Source: a virus. From it: DNA of 23,202 bases. Under the pieces are notes generated by a model. It was not told where the DNA came from. It made no database searches and saw nothing but the letters and a program-made list of their open reading frames with translations. The stretch is from IMG/VR virus record IMGVR_UViG_3300042197_000926, positions 1 to 23,202 of that record, one strand, 5' to 3'. Below are positions 7,762 to 13,794 of this stretch, piece after piece. The first letter of the stretch is position 1. The number at the start of each line of letters is the position of its first letter. The position numbers and the translations under genes are program-made.

Positions 7762-7762
7762 A

Positions 7763-8047
7763 ATGGCAACTAAAAAAATAGTAGAGGCCCCTAAACGAGA
7801 GACCCCTCAAAAGGCAGTAGGGAATATTCTTATGAGAATTGTGGCGGTATTCGCAGCATCAGGACTATCAGTCTTAGGAGCAGGAGCCGTAGTAGGAATT
7901 GACACCATCCAGGCAGTAATGCTTGCAGGTCTGCTTGGCGTAGCCAGTGTTATAGAAAGGCTTGCAAGGGCTTTTTTAGACGATGGCAAACTATCCTTGA
8001 CAGAGATCAATGATGCGTTTAAAGCGGTAGACAAAAAGGCTAATTAG
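7763..8047 (+). CDS. small membrane protein, holin-like
   Basis: 94 residues, 1 nt after the previous gene, with AGGAG upstream. A basic N-terminus (MATKKIVEAPKRETPQKAV) precedes two hydrophobic stretches (residues about 20-44, IVAVFAASGLSVLGAGAVVG; 48-64, IQAVMLAGLLGVASVIE). A soluble charged tail follows (LSLTEINDAFKAVDKKAN). Class II holins have this form. A protein of the same general design is encoded at 17338-17637. Expression probably shares the message of the two preceding genes. Confidence 0.6.
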   Translation: MATKKIVEAPKRETPQKAVGNILMRIVAVFAASGLSVLGAGAVVGIDTIQAVMLAGLLGVASVIERLARAFLDDGKLSLTEINDAFKAVDKKAN

Positions 8048-8063
8048 TCATTATTAGGCTTGC

Positions 8064-8093
8064 TTGACAGCCCCTTCAGGTGGATGGTATACT
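8064..8093 (+). promoter_or_regulatory. consensus-type promoter for the HslV-like gene
   Basis: TTGACA (8064-8069), 18-bp spacer, TATACT (8088-8093). Predicted transcription start about 8100, giving a 24-nt leader with AAGGGG as Shine-Dalgarno. Confidence 0.7.
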
Positions 8094-8118
8094 TGACTAT
8101 ACCTATCTTAAAGGGGCT
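8069..8118 (+). promoter_or_regulatory. long-range inverted repeat masking a Shine-Dalgarno in read-through mRNA
   Basis: AGCCCCTT (8069-8076) is a perfect 8-nt complement of AAGGGGCT (8111-8118). The right arm is the Shine-Dalgarno of the HslV-like gene (ATG 8124). The left arm lies upstream of the predicted start of transcription (about 8100). It is therefore present only in transcripts reading through from the upstream genes. Confidence 0.5.
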
Positions 8119-8123
8119 TTCGC

Positions 8124-8648
8124 ATGACTTGTATTGCTGTAGTAAAACATGATGGTAAAGTTTATATGGCTGGAGATCGTGGAGCATCAGATGATGGAAC
8201 GATCCTTGCTCTTGACGCACCCAAAGTTTGGAAGATAGGTCAATACCTTGTTGGATATGCAGGGGCATTAGACGGAGAAAGAATTCGTTACAATTTTAAG
8301 CCAACCGCACCCAACATTAAAGATACAGATAAATTTATGCAGACTAAATTTATTAAAGAACTAAGAGAATTTTATAATGAATTCTGGGTTGATACTACAA
8401 AAGACGGAGATCTTGGTTTGATTATTTCTATTCGTGGAGAGATATATGAACATAGTGCCGTAGATATGTCTTTATCTAAATATACAGTTCCATATCTAGC
8501 CATGGGAACTGGAGCGGAATATGCGTATGGGGTTTTGTATGCCACAGACAAACAAAAAAATGCAAGAAATAGAGTTCTTCAGGCAGTTAATGCAGCCATA
8601 AAATTTAACCCATCCTGCATGGGTCCAGTTGACATTGTCAGTGCTTAA
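8124..8648 (+). CDS. HslV/20S proteasome-like Ntn protease
   Basis: 174 residues, a single-domain HslV-size protein. After removal of Met the chain begins with Thr. Counting from that Thr, D17 (in MAGDRGAS) and K33 (in DAPKVWKIG) fall exactly at the T1/D17/K33 catalytic positions of HslV and proteasome beta subunits. LVGYAGALDG and YLAMGTGAEYAYG match the GFAGG and IAIGSGG-type segments of HslV. These enzymes form ring-shaped, self-compartmentalised proteases. No unfoldase (HslU or other AAA+) is seen in the window. It could be a head-maturation, host-degrading or scaffold protease; that is open. It has its own promoter and sits in the lysis region. Confidence 0.78.
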   Translation: MTCIAVVKHDGKVYMAGDRGASDDGTILALDAPKVWKIGQYLVGYAGALDGERIRYNFKPTAPNIKDTDKFMQTKFIKELREFYNEFWVDTTKDGDLGLIISIRGEIYEHSAVDMSLSKYTVPYLAMGTGAEYAYGVLYATDKQKNARNRVLQAVNAAIKFNPSCMGPVDIVSA

Positions 8649-8657
8649 GGGTATAAT
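8629..8657 (+). promoter_or_regulatory. perfect consensus promoter for a leaderless gene
   Basis: TTGACA (8629-8634), exactly 17 bp, TATAAT (8652-8657), embedded in the end of the HslV-like gene. The expected start of transcription, 8664, is the A of the next ATG, so the mRNA would be leaderless. Confidence 0.8.
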
Positions 8658-8663
8658 TAATAT

Positions 8664-8846
8664 ATGCTAGAAGAAATAGATCACGACGAATTTTCTATTT
8701 GGTTAGAAAACGGCATCAATAGAGGGTGGATTACAGAACCGTTCTGTAACACTCATGATGGAGATCCATACATGACTGCTGAAGAACAGCAGGAATGGGA
8801 AGACGGTGGAGATCCATGTCAAGTAGTTTTTAAAATAAAAGAATAA
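8664..8846 (+). CDS. small acidic conserved-type phage protein (60 aa)
   Basis: 60 residues, strongly acidic, with the features WITEPFCNTHDGDPYMTAEE and GGDPCQVVFKI. Two Cys and one His could hold a metal, but this is not a recognised zinc motif. Proteins of this look occur in many actinophages; I recall the pattern but cannot name a family or function. It has its own consensus promoter at 8629-8657, with the predicted +1 on the ATG and no Shine-Dalgarno, so it should be read from a leaderless message. Confidence 0.65.
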   Translation: MLEEIDHDEFSIWLENGINRGWITEPFCNTHDGDPYMTAEEQQEWEDGGDPCQVVFKIKE

Positions 8847-8870
8847 ACAAACAACAAACAAGGAGAAAAA

Positions 8871-9743
8871 ATGAAGAAAGCACTACTAGCACTACTATCA
8901 GCAGTACTTGTAATTACAGCAGTTCAGCCAGCACAAGCACAAGATGAAAGAGTATTGGCGATTATTGACTCTGCCATCAATTCTAACAACTTCCCTCAAA
9001 TTATTCATGAGGTCTGCTTTACAACTGTAAAGTCAAAGATTGTTTCTCAAAACATGTCTTGCCCTAACGGAGAACTGTTTATGGAGGGCAAAGGTGCAGC
9101 ATCTGCTCCATGGCCAAAATCAATCAACAACGCTACCTATCATGGTGATTCAATGGTAAAGTCTGCTCTCACTGTTAATCCAAATCTAAAGATTGTTTTT
9201 ATTAGATTTAATGATGTTACATCCCTTGGAAATTCAAGGGGAGATGCAAAAGCCTTGGCATTGGCATTTGACTGGGTATCAAAGAATGCATCTAAGTATA
9301 GTATTGATGCTCTTTCAGTCAGCCAGTCTTCGGTAAGTGCAGGAAACCTTGCGCTGTGCACAAGAGACACAGTTACCATCAATGCCGTGGCATCTTTAAA
9401 TGCAAGTAATGTTCCAGTTTTTGTTGCGGTAGGAAATGACCGACGACGAGATGTTGTTGGGTTTCCGTCATGCGTTAGTGGGGTGATAGGCGTTGGTGCA
9501 CTTGGTAGCGCAACTCAACTAGAGGCAGCAACAAACACAGGCCCTGGTCTTGATATGGTTGCTCCTGGTTCAGTTCAAATTACTAAATATAATGGATCTC
9601 CAACATCAACTGCTGGAAGTTCAGTAGCAACTGCAGTATCTGCAGCGTCTTATGTAAGCCGAAACACATTTAAAACCTTTGGAGAGTATATCTCTTCTCT
9701 TTCAAAGATTTTAATTGGGTCTGCCTCTTATATTCGTAATTAA
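8871..9743 (+). CDS. secreted subtilisin-like serine protease (S8)
   Basis: 290 residues with AAGGAG before the ATG. The signal peptide (MKKALLALLSAVLVITAV) is cleaved probably after QPAQA. The subtilase triad is visible in order: D33 in AIIDSAIN, H91 in TYHGDSM, S251 in TAGSSVATA (GTSMA-type). The oxyanion Asn is N189 in VFVAVGND. The protein lacks an obvious propeptide and is short for the family, so it may be a minimal form. It would act outside the membrane: possible roles are degrading surface proteins at lysis or processing an exported protein such as the coiled-coil or Pro/Glu-rich proteins. It lies between the holin-like genes and the endolysin. Confidence 0.85.
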   Translation: MKKALLALLSAVLVITAVQPAQAQDERVLAIIDSAINSNNFPQIIHEVCFTTVKSKIVSQNMSCPNGELFMEGKGAASAPWPKSINNATYHGDSMVKSALTVNPNLKIVFIRFNDVTSLGNSRGDAKALALAFDWVSKNASKYSIDALSVSQSSVSAGNLALCTRDTVTINAVASLNASNVPVFVAVGNDRRRDVVGFPSCVSGVIGVGALGSATQLEAATNTGPGLDMVAPGSVQITKYNGSPTSTAGSSVATAVSAASYVSRNTFKTFGEYISSLSKILIGSASYIRN

Positions 9744-9753
9744 ATATCAGTCC

Positions 9754-9785
9754 TGGGCATGACTAAAAACTGCCCATGATATAAT
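9754..9785 (+). promoter_or_regulatory. hairpin plus extended -10 promoter upstream of the endolysin gene
   Basis: TGGGCA (9754-9759) pairs with TGCCCA (9771-9776) and is followed at once by TGA TATAAT (9777-9785). Unlike the other hairpin-promoter junctions in this window it lacks a T-run, so termination is uncertain. Predicted +1 is about 9792. Confidence 0.6.
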
Positions 9786-9815
9786 TATGTTGTCATATCA
9801 ACAAGGAGGAATATT

Positions 9816-10463
9816 ATGGCAGTTAAAGGTAGTCTAGAAGCAATCATTGAGGTTGCAAAGAAAGAAATTGGAACCATTGAAGGTCCAAAAGACAATGAAA
9901 CAAAGTACGGTAAGTGGACAGGTGCAAACTTTTTGCCGTGGTGTCAGTCATTTGTTTCTTGGTGTGCATTCACTGCAGGGCTAGATCCAAAGAAATATCC
10001 GAAGTCTGCAGCGACAATAGCAGCATCAGACTGGTTTAAAAAGAATGATCGTTGGGCAGATGCTCGTAACGATGATCCAACTCCAGGCGATTGGATTTAT
10101 TTTGATTTCCCAGACGATGGGGTAAATAGAATTTCACATGTTGGTCTATGCATTAAGAATAATGGAGATGGAACAATTCAGGTTATTGAAGGAAATACTT
10201 CAGGAACCGCTAAGGGTGATCAGCGTAATGGTGGCATGTGCGTAGAAAAGACTCGTGCATACGTAAAGAACAACAAAAAGAAACTAATTAATGCTGTTGT
10301 AGGCTGGGGACGACCAGTTTATGCTGGAGAAGAAAACCTTCCACTATTAAGCAAGGTTGGTTCATCTGATACGGCAGCACCAGCAGCACCAACGAAGCCT
10401 GTTGTAAAGAAAAAGAAAAAGGCTTCAGGTGGCGGTGGAGGAAAAGTACAGGTGGCACTGTGA
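9816..10463 (+). CDS. CHAP-domain endolysin
   Basis: 215 residues, excellent Shine-Dalgarno (AAGGAGGA, 5 nt before ATG). The CHAP cysteine peptidase/amidase residues are C43 in LPWCQSFVSW, H108 in RISHVGLC, and E125/N127 in VIEGNTSG. CHAP enzymes cut peptidoglycan cross-bridges or stem peptides. A linker rich in Ala, Pro and Lys follows, ending KKKKKASGGGGGKVQVAL, probably the cell-wall or export end. No signal peptide, so release should depend on a holin; holin-like genes lie 2 kb upstream. The C-terminal KKK-SGGGG-K tail also occurs on the membrane protein at 17338-17637. Confidence 0.85.
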   Translation: MAVKGSLEAIIEVAKKEIGTIEGPKDNETKYGKWTGANFLPWCQSFVSWCAFTAGLDPKKYPKSAATIAASDWFKKNDRWADARNDDPTPGDWIYFDFPDDGVNRISHVGLCIKNNGDGTIQVIEGNTSGTAKGDQRNGGMCVEKTRAYVKNNKKKLINAVVGWGRPVYAGEENLPLLSKVGSSDTAAPAAPTKPVVKKKKKASGGGGGKVQVAL

Positions 10464-10681
10464 TGGAGTCTAAAAAGAAGTCTTTGCTAAAGACTATTAG
10501 TTGGCCATTTGTACATTTTACTTTTGTTTCTGGAATAATTTATCTTGTTCTTAAGTATTATACTGGAGAAGCAGAGTGGGAATATGTCGGTCTTTATGGG
10601 CTATCATATCTAGCATTAGAAATGACATTCTTTTATTTACATGAAAGAGTATGGGCTAAGTTTGGCAGAAAGGTTAAATAA
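10463..10681 (+). CDS. DUF2061-like membrane protein
   Basis: 72 residues from ATG 10463, which overlaps the endolysin stop (TGATG); GTG 10460 is a possible alternative. The sequence SLLKTISWPFVHF, two hydrophobic segments (FVSGIIYLVLKYYTG; VGLYGLSYLALEMTFFYL) and the ending LHERVWAKFGRK match the pattern of DUF2061 membrane proteins: K-x-x-S/T-W-x-x at the start, then HERxW near the end. A second member is encoded at 13236-13442. Function unknown. The downstream gene starts in the stop codon (TAATG). Confidence 0.68.
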   Translation: MESKKKSLLKTISWPFVHFTFVSGIIYLVLKYYTGEAEWEYVGLYGLSYLALEMTFFYLHERVWAKFGRKVK

Positions 10682-10791
10682 TGCGTATTAAAATTATTAA
10701 GTTTGTAGTTAAACTACTTGGCTATGAGTGGTCTGGGGATGAACTTAAACTTCCTGTTTGGCAAGTAAAGGCAAAGACAAAGAAAAAGTAA
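10681..10791 (+). CDS. 36-aa basic peptide
   Basis: The ATG overlaps the previous stop (TAATG) and its own stop overlaps the next start. The peptide reads MRIKIIKFVVKLLGYEWSGD and ends WQVKAKTKKK. The first half could be an amphipathic helix; the tail is basic. No family is recognised. Coupling on both sides supports translation. Confidence 0.5.
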   Translation: MRIKIIKFVVKLLGYEWSGDELKLPVWQVKAKTKKK

Positions 10792-10976
10792 TGCCATCAT
10801 ATGAATATGATTGTATGTCTTGTGCAATAAGATATACAAAGATTAGATCTATGGCTGACACGGATCCAGGGTATAAATGTGAAACTTGCAATAATGCCCT
10901 GGTTCGTGTATACTCTAATATAGGAGTCACATTTAATGGCTCTGGATTCTATAAAACCGACAATCGGAAGGTATAA
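10791..10976 (+). CDS. FmdB-type zinc-ribbon protein
   Basis: 61 residues. An in-frame start at 10758 is rejected because ATG 10791 gives the canonical FmdB N-terminus MPSYEYDCMSC. The zinc ribbon is C8-x2-C11 and C30-x2-C33, followed by VRVYSNIGVTFNGSGFY, also typical for the family. FmdB-like proteins are small putative regulatory proteins; their real function is not established. TAATG coupling to the gene before, 1-nt gap to the gene after. Confidence 0.82.
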   Translation: MPSYEYDCMSCAIRYTKIRSMADTDPGYKCETCNNALVRVYSNIGVTFNGSGFYKTDNRKV

Positions 10977-10977
10977 T

Positions 10978-11223
10978 ATGTTTACAATGGTTAAAGATGA
11001 GGTAAAGCAAGAGTGGCAGTTATCTCCTATTGATCGATGCGACAGATGTAGCGCAGAGGCTCTTGTTAGAGTAACAGGGCTAAACGGAGATTTATTGTTC
11101 TGTGGCCACCATTACAATAAGATTATGGATAATGCCGTAGGATATGACAAAATGATGAAATTTGCTATTACAATTTTAGACGAAAGAGACAAGTTGGATC
11201 AAAATAAACTAAAGGATAGTTAA
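10978..11223 (+). CDS. DUF7455-type zinc protein of actinobacteria and their phages
   Basis: 81 residues from ATG 10978; an earlier in-frame ATG at 10936 lies inside the FmdB gene and is unlikely. The pattern DRCDRCSAEALVRV (C21, C24) and LLFCGHHYNK (C42, H45) is the short zinc-binding family common in actinobacteria and actinophages. It supports the host inference. Function unknown. The stop overlaps the next start (TAATG). Confidence 0.78.
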   Translation: MFTMVKDEVKQEWQLSPIDRCDRCSAEALVRVTGLNGDLLFCGHHYNKIMDNAVGYDKMMKFAITILDERDKLDQNKLKDS

Positions 11224-11783
11224 TGATAAATAAACTTAGTGAAAAATTTAACTTTAAGTTTCACGGTAATTTTGATGTATCTAGCATAGCAGAACATTTA
11301 TCTACATATTCAGATGAGTGGTTGGAAAACAAGGATAGACAAACTCTTTATGAGGTTCACAAAGACACTAATTCTGTATTTATCTATGATCACGATAATA
11401 CTTGGACTATTGGAGATAGATATGATTTAAAGGTAAACAATAGCAAGTCAGTTATGATTGAACTTGTTTCTCCAATTGTTAAAAGTCTTGAGTTAATTCA
11501 TGATGGCAAAGTTGGGAAATGTGTTTTTATTAAAATGCCTGCATACAAAAGTGTTAGAGAACATGTAGACAGAATGGATTATCTTGGAGCGGTAAGAAGA
11601 CACCATATTCCAATTGTTACTAATAAAGATGTCATATTTTTTGTCAACAAAGAAAGCAAAAACATGAAGGTTGGAGAGTGTTGGGAAATAAATAATAGTT
11701 TTCTGCACAGTGTAGAAAATAATGGTACTACAGACCGCATCCATCTTATGGTGGACATACTACCAAATAAGTTTATTATATGA
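11223..11783 (+). CDS. aspartyl/asparaginyl beta-hydroxylase-like protein
   Basis: 186 residues. The second half fits the Asp/Asn beta-hydroxylase fold: GAVRRHHIPIVTN (H127/H128), then a GECWEINNSFLHSVENNG segment (H162) and DRIHLMVDI (R172, H174). This family uses Fe(II) and 2-oxoglutarate; known members hydroxylate Asp/Asn side chains or related groups. The N-terminal half is not recognised. It overlaps the next gene, a sulfotransferase, by 4 nt (ATGA), so the two are probably made together and may act on the same substrate; that link is inference. Confidence 0.75.
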   Translation: MINKLSEKFNFKFHGNFDVSSIAEHLSTYSDEWLENKDRQTLYEVHKDTNSVFIYDHDNTWTIGDRYDLKVNNSKSVMIELVSPIVKSLELIHDGKVGKCVFIKMPAYKSVREHVDRMDYLGAVRRHHIPIVTNKDVIFFVNKESKNMKVGECWEINNSFLHSVENNGTTDRIHLMVDILPNKFII

Positions 11784-12409
11784 TATACTCAAAAAAACAT
11801 AATTTTTTATTACTAAAAAACTATAAGGTGGGGGGCACATCCCTAGAAGTTGAACTATCTCAGGTATTAGATAATTCTGCAATTGTAACACCAATATATC
11901 CAGCAAACAAATTGCACATTCCAAGAAATTTTGATAAGTTTTATAATCATATACCTTACAGTGAAATAGAAGACTTGTTGGGCAAAGAAACTTTAGACAA
12001 AACCAACACTGTTGTTTTTGTAAGAAATCCTTTTGATGTTGTTTTATCTCACATGTACATGTCTTTTGCTTGGGACAATATAATTATTCCAACAGAAAAA
12101 GATATAGATAATTATTTTAAAAATAATGGTAAATTAAAAAAAATAACAGGACCCTTTTCAAGAAAAATATATACTAAAGATAATGAGATAATGGCAAAAA
12201 CAGTATATAAGTATGAAGATGGGTTAGATCAAATCAATGAAACACTAAAAAATGTTGGAATAGATTTGATATCAATCAGTGCTAAGGAAAAAATGTACAA
12301 GCCAAAAGAAATTAAAGCAAAAGATATTTTTAACTCAAGGCACCTAGATATTATTTCTAAAGATTGGTCTTGGGAAATAGAGCGGTTTGACTATAAAGCA
12401 ATATCATGA
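11780..12409 (+). CDS. sulfotransferase family protein
   Basis: 209 residues. KNYKVGGTSLEVEL (residues 13-26) is the 5'-phosphosulfate-binding loop of PAPS-dependent sulfotransferases. VVFVRNPFDVVLSHMY (78-93) is the 3'-phosphate-binding segment, with R82 and S90 in the expected places. Sulfotransferases move a sulfuryl group from PAPS to sugars, proteins or small molecules. No signal peptide, so it is cytosolic. The next gene, 25 nt downstream, encodes an APS-kinase-like enzyme that could supply PAPS. The acceptor is unknown. Confidence 0.82.
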   Translation: MIYSKKHNFLLLKNYKVGGTSLEVELSQVLDNSAIVTPIYPANKLHIPRNFDKFYNHIPYSEIEDLLGKETLDKTNTVVFVRNPFDVVLSHMYMSFAWDNIIIPTEKDIDNYFKNNGKLKKITGPFSRKIYTKDNEIMAKTVYKYEDGLDQINETLKNVGIDLISISAKEKMYKPKEIKAKDIFNSRHLDIISKDWSWEIERFDYKAIS

Positions 12410-12420
12410 TACTATAGTAT
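12407..12420 (+). promoter_or_regulatory. possible promoter or operator dyad
   Basis: ATACTATAGTAT (12409-12420) is a perfect 12-bp palindrome in the 25-nt gap before the kinase gene. TGATACTAT also resembles an extended -10 box. AGGGG downstream is the Shine-Dalgarno. Weak call. Confidence 0.3.
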
Positions 12421-12434
12421 ATTGAGGGGACGAT

Positions 12435-13193
12435 ATGATTATACAAATTATAGGTTTGCCTGGATCTGGCAAAACCGCACTAGCGACGGCACTCAAAGAA
12501 AGAATTAATGCCATTCATCTTAATGCTGATGAGGTAAGATCTACAGTTAATTCTGATCTTGGATTTACCGCCGAAGATAGGATTGAGCAGGCTCGTCGCA
12601 TGGGAGAGATGGCAAGGCTAATTGCAAATCAGGGTGTTGCTCCTGTCATTGTTGACTTTGTTTGTCCTACTAAAGAAACCAGAGAAGCCTTTGGCCCAGC
12701 AAATATTGTTGTTTGGGTAGACAGAATTAAGCAGGGTAGATTTGAAGATACAAATAAAATGTGGCAAGACCCAGAAAGATTTGATATCAGAATTCTAGAC
12801 GGATACACATTGGAGCAAGAAGTAGATACTGTCATACAGGTAGGTGCATTGTTTGATTGGTCTGCTCCGACCACCTTACAGTTGGGGAGATATCAGCCTT
12901 GGCATGAAGGACATCAGGCTCTTAAAGAAGAGGCTCACAAAAGAACTAAGCAGGTGTTGGTAGGTGTTCGCAATACATATAAGACATCAGAAAAGGATCC
13001 ATTGAAGTATGATGAGGTTGCAACATATATTCAACAAGATAATCCATTTAAGGATACATTAGTATTACGACTGCCCAATATTACCAATATTGTTTATGGT
13101 CGTGATGTTGGGTACAAGATTGAACAAGTAGATTTGGGGTCAGACATTCATGCTATATCGGCTACGCAAAAGCGTAAAGAAATGGGCATCTAA
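12435..13193 (+). CDS. APS kinase-like domain fused to HxGH nucleotidyltransferase
   Basis: 252 residues. The N-terminal P-loop is GLPGSGKT (7-14). LNADEVR (29-35), DLGFTAEDRIEQARRM (41-56) and VIVDFVCPT (71-79) follow the adenylylsulfate (APS) kinase order. From about residue 145 a second domain starts with LGRYQPWHEGHQALKEEA; HEGH (157-160) is the active-site motif of the adenylyl/cytidylyltransferase superfamily, which includes NMNAT and ATP sulfurylase. Together they might make APS and phosphorylate it to PAPS. The second domain is about 110 residues, much shorter than standard ATP sulfurylase, so its substrate is open. AGGGGACG precedes the ATG. Confidence 0.78.
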   Translation: MIIQIIGLPGSGKTALATALKERINAIHLNADEVRSTVNSDLGFTAEDRIEQARRMGEMARLIANQGVAPVIVDFVCPTKETREAFGPANIVVWVDRIKQGRFEDTNKMWQDPERFDIRILDGYTLEQEVDTVIQVGALFDWSAPTTLQLGRYQPWHEGHQALKEEAHKRTKQVLVGVRNTYKTSEKDPLKYDEVATYIQQDNPFKDTLVLRLPNITNIVYGRDVGYKIEQVDLGSDIHAISATQKRKEMGI

Positions 13194-13235
13194 GATATTA
13201 GATAAAATAGGCAATGATAAAATGGAGTGGCCTTC

Positions 13236-13442
13236 GTGAAAGTAACTAGGGCCAGATCATTTGTCAAGGCACTAAGTTATCGCATATGGGGAACTCTTTC
13301 TTCATTTGTTGTCGCCTATGTTATTACAAAAAATGCTACAATATCAGGAGCAATTGCATTTTGGGAAACGGTAGTTAAAGTATTTATCTACTATGCTCAT
13401 GAGCGTGGCTGGAACTATATACAGTGGGGGAGAAAGTCATGA
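13236..13442 (+). CDS. DUF2061 membrane protein
   Basis: 68 residues from GTG 13236, chosen because GGAG lies 8 nt upstream; GTG 13227 has no such spacing. RSFVKALSYRIWGTLSSFVV, then AISGAIAFWETVVKVFIYYA and HERGWNYIQWG are a textbook DUF2061 sequence with two membrane segments. Function unknown. The stop overlaps the ATG of a 21-codon ORF (ATGA). It is the second DUF2061-type gene in the window. Confidence 0.82.
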   Translation: MKVTRARSFVKALSYRIWGTLSSFVVAYVITKNATISGAIAFWETVVKVFIYYAHERGWNYIQWGRKS

Positions 13443-13504
13443 CCCAAAAAGCAGTCGCTATTGGTGGAGATACTATGGGGTGGCTTTTGGAGGGACTAAA
13501 GTGA
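13439..13504 (+). CDS. candidate 21-aa micro-ORF
   Basis: ATG overlaps the DUF2061 stop (ATGA) and the TGA overlaps the next start (GTGA). GGGGGAGA lies 6-7 nt before the ATG. The peptide is MTQKAVAIGGDTMGWLLEGL plus a final K. It may be a real micro-protein or only a coupling bridge between its neighbours; no homology can be claimed. Confidence 0.45.
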   Translation: MTQKAVAIGGDTMGWLLEGLK

Positions 13505-13785
13505 AATTTAGAACAGAATGGATAAATGCACTAAAGACAATGTTCCATAAAGAATACTGGGACAGGCCCAATACCGTTGAATTTTTTGCATTTATGACAA
13601 AGATATGTATTATATTTCCAGGCCTTTTATTTGGCAGGCAGTGGTGGTGGCTTTATATTTTTGCATTAGTATCAAGCCTTGCACTGGTCTGGTCTTCAAC
13701 AGTAAAAACCTTGCCAACCATTATATGGTTTAATATTCTCTGGACAATTCTGGCTACAAGTGCTATAATTAAGTATTGGGTATAA
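13501..13785 (+). CDS. membrane protein, about three segments (94 aa)
   Basis: I start at GTG 13501, preceded by GGAGGGAC, rather than at an ATG at 13393 that lies inside the DUF2061 gene. The N-terminus is charged (MKFRTEWINALKTMFHKEYW). Then follow aromatic hydrophobic stretches: FFAFMTKICIIFPGLLF, WWWLYIFALVSSLALVW and IIWFNILWTILATSAII. No family is recognised. Coupled through the 21-aa ORF to the DUF2061 gene, so the products may act together in the membrane. Confidence 0.62.
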   Translation: MKFRTEWINALKTMFHKEYWDRPNTVEFFAFMTKICIIFPGLLFGRQWWWLYIFALVSSLALVWSSTVKTLPTIIWFNILWTILATSAIIKYWV

Positions 13786-13794
13786 GGAGGCTTT

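Noticed and set aside
10971-10980. TATAAT directly before ATG 10978 as a promoter of the DUF7455 gene
   Set aside because: The box ends one base before the ATG, so transcription would start inside the gene; the match comes from the preceding stop codon in AT-rich sequence.
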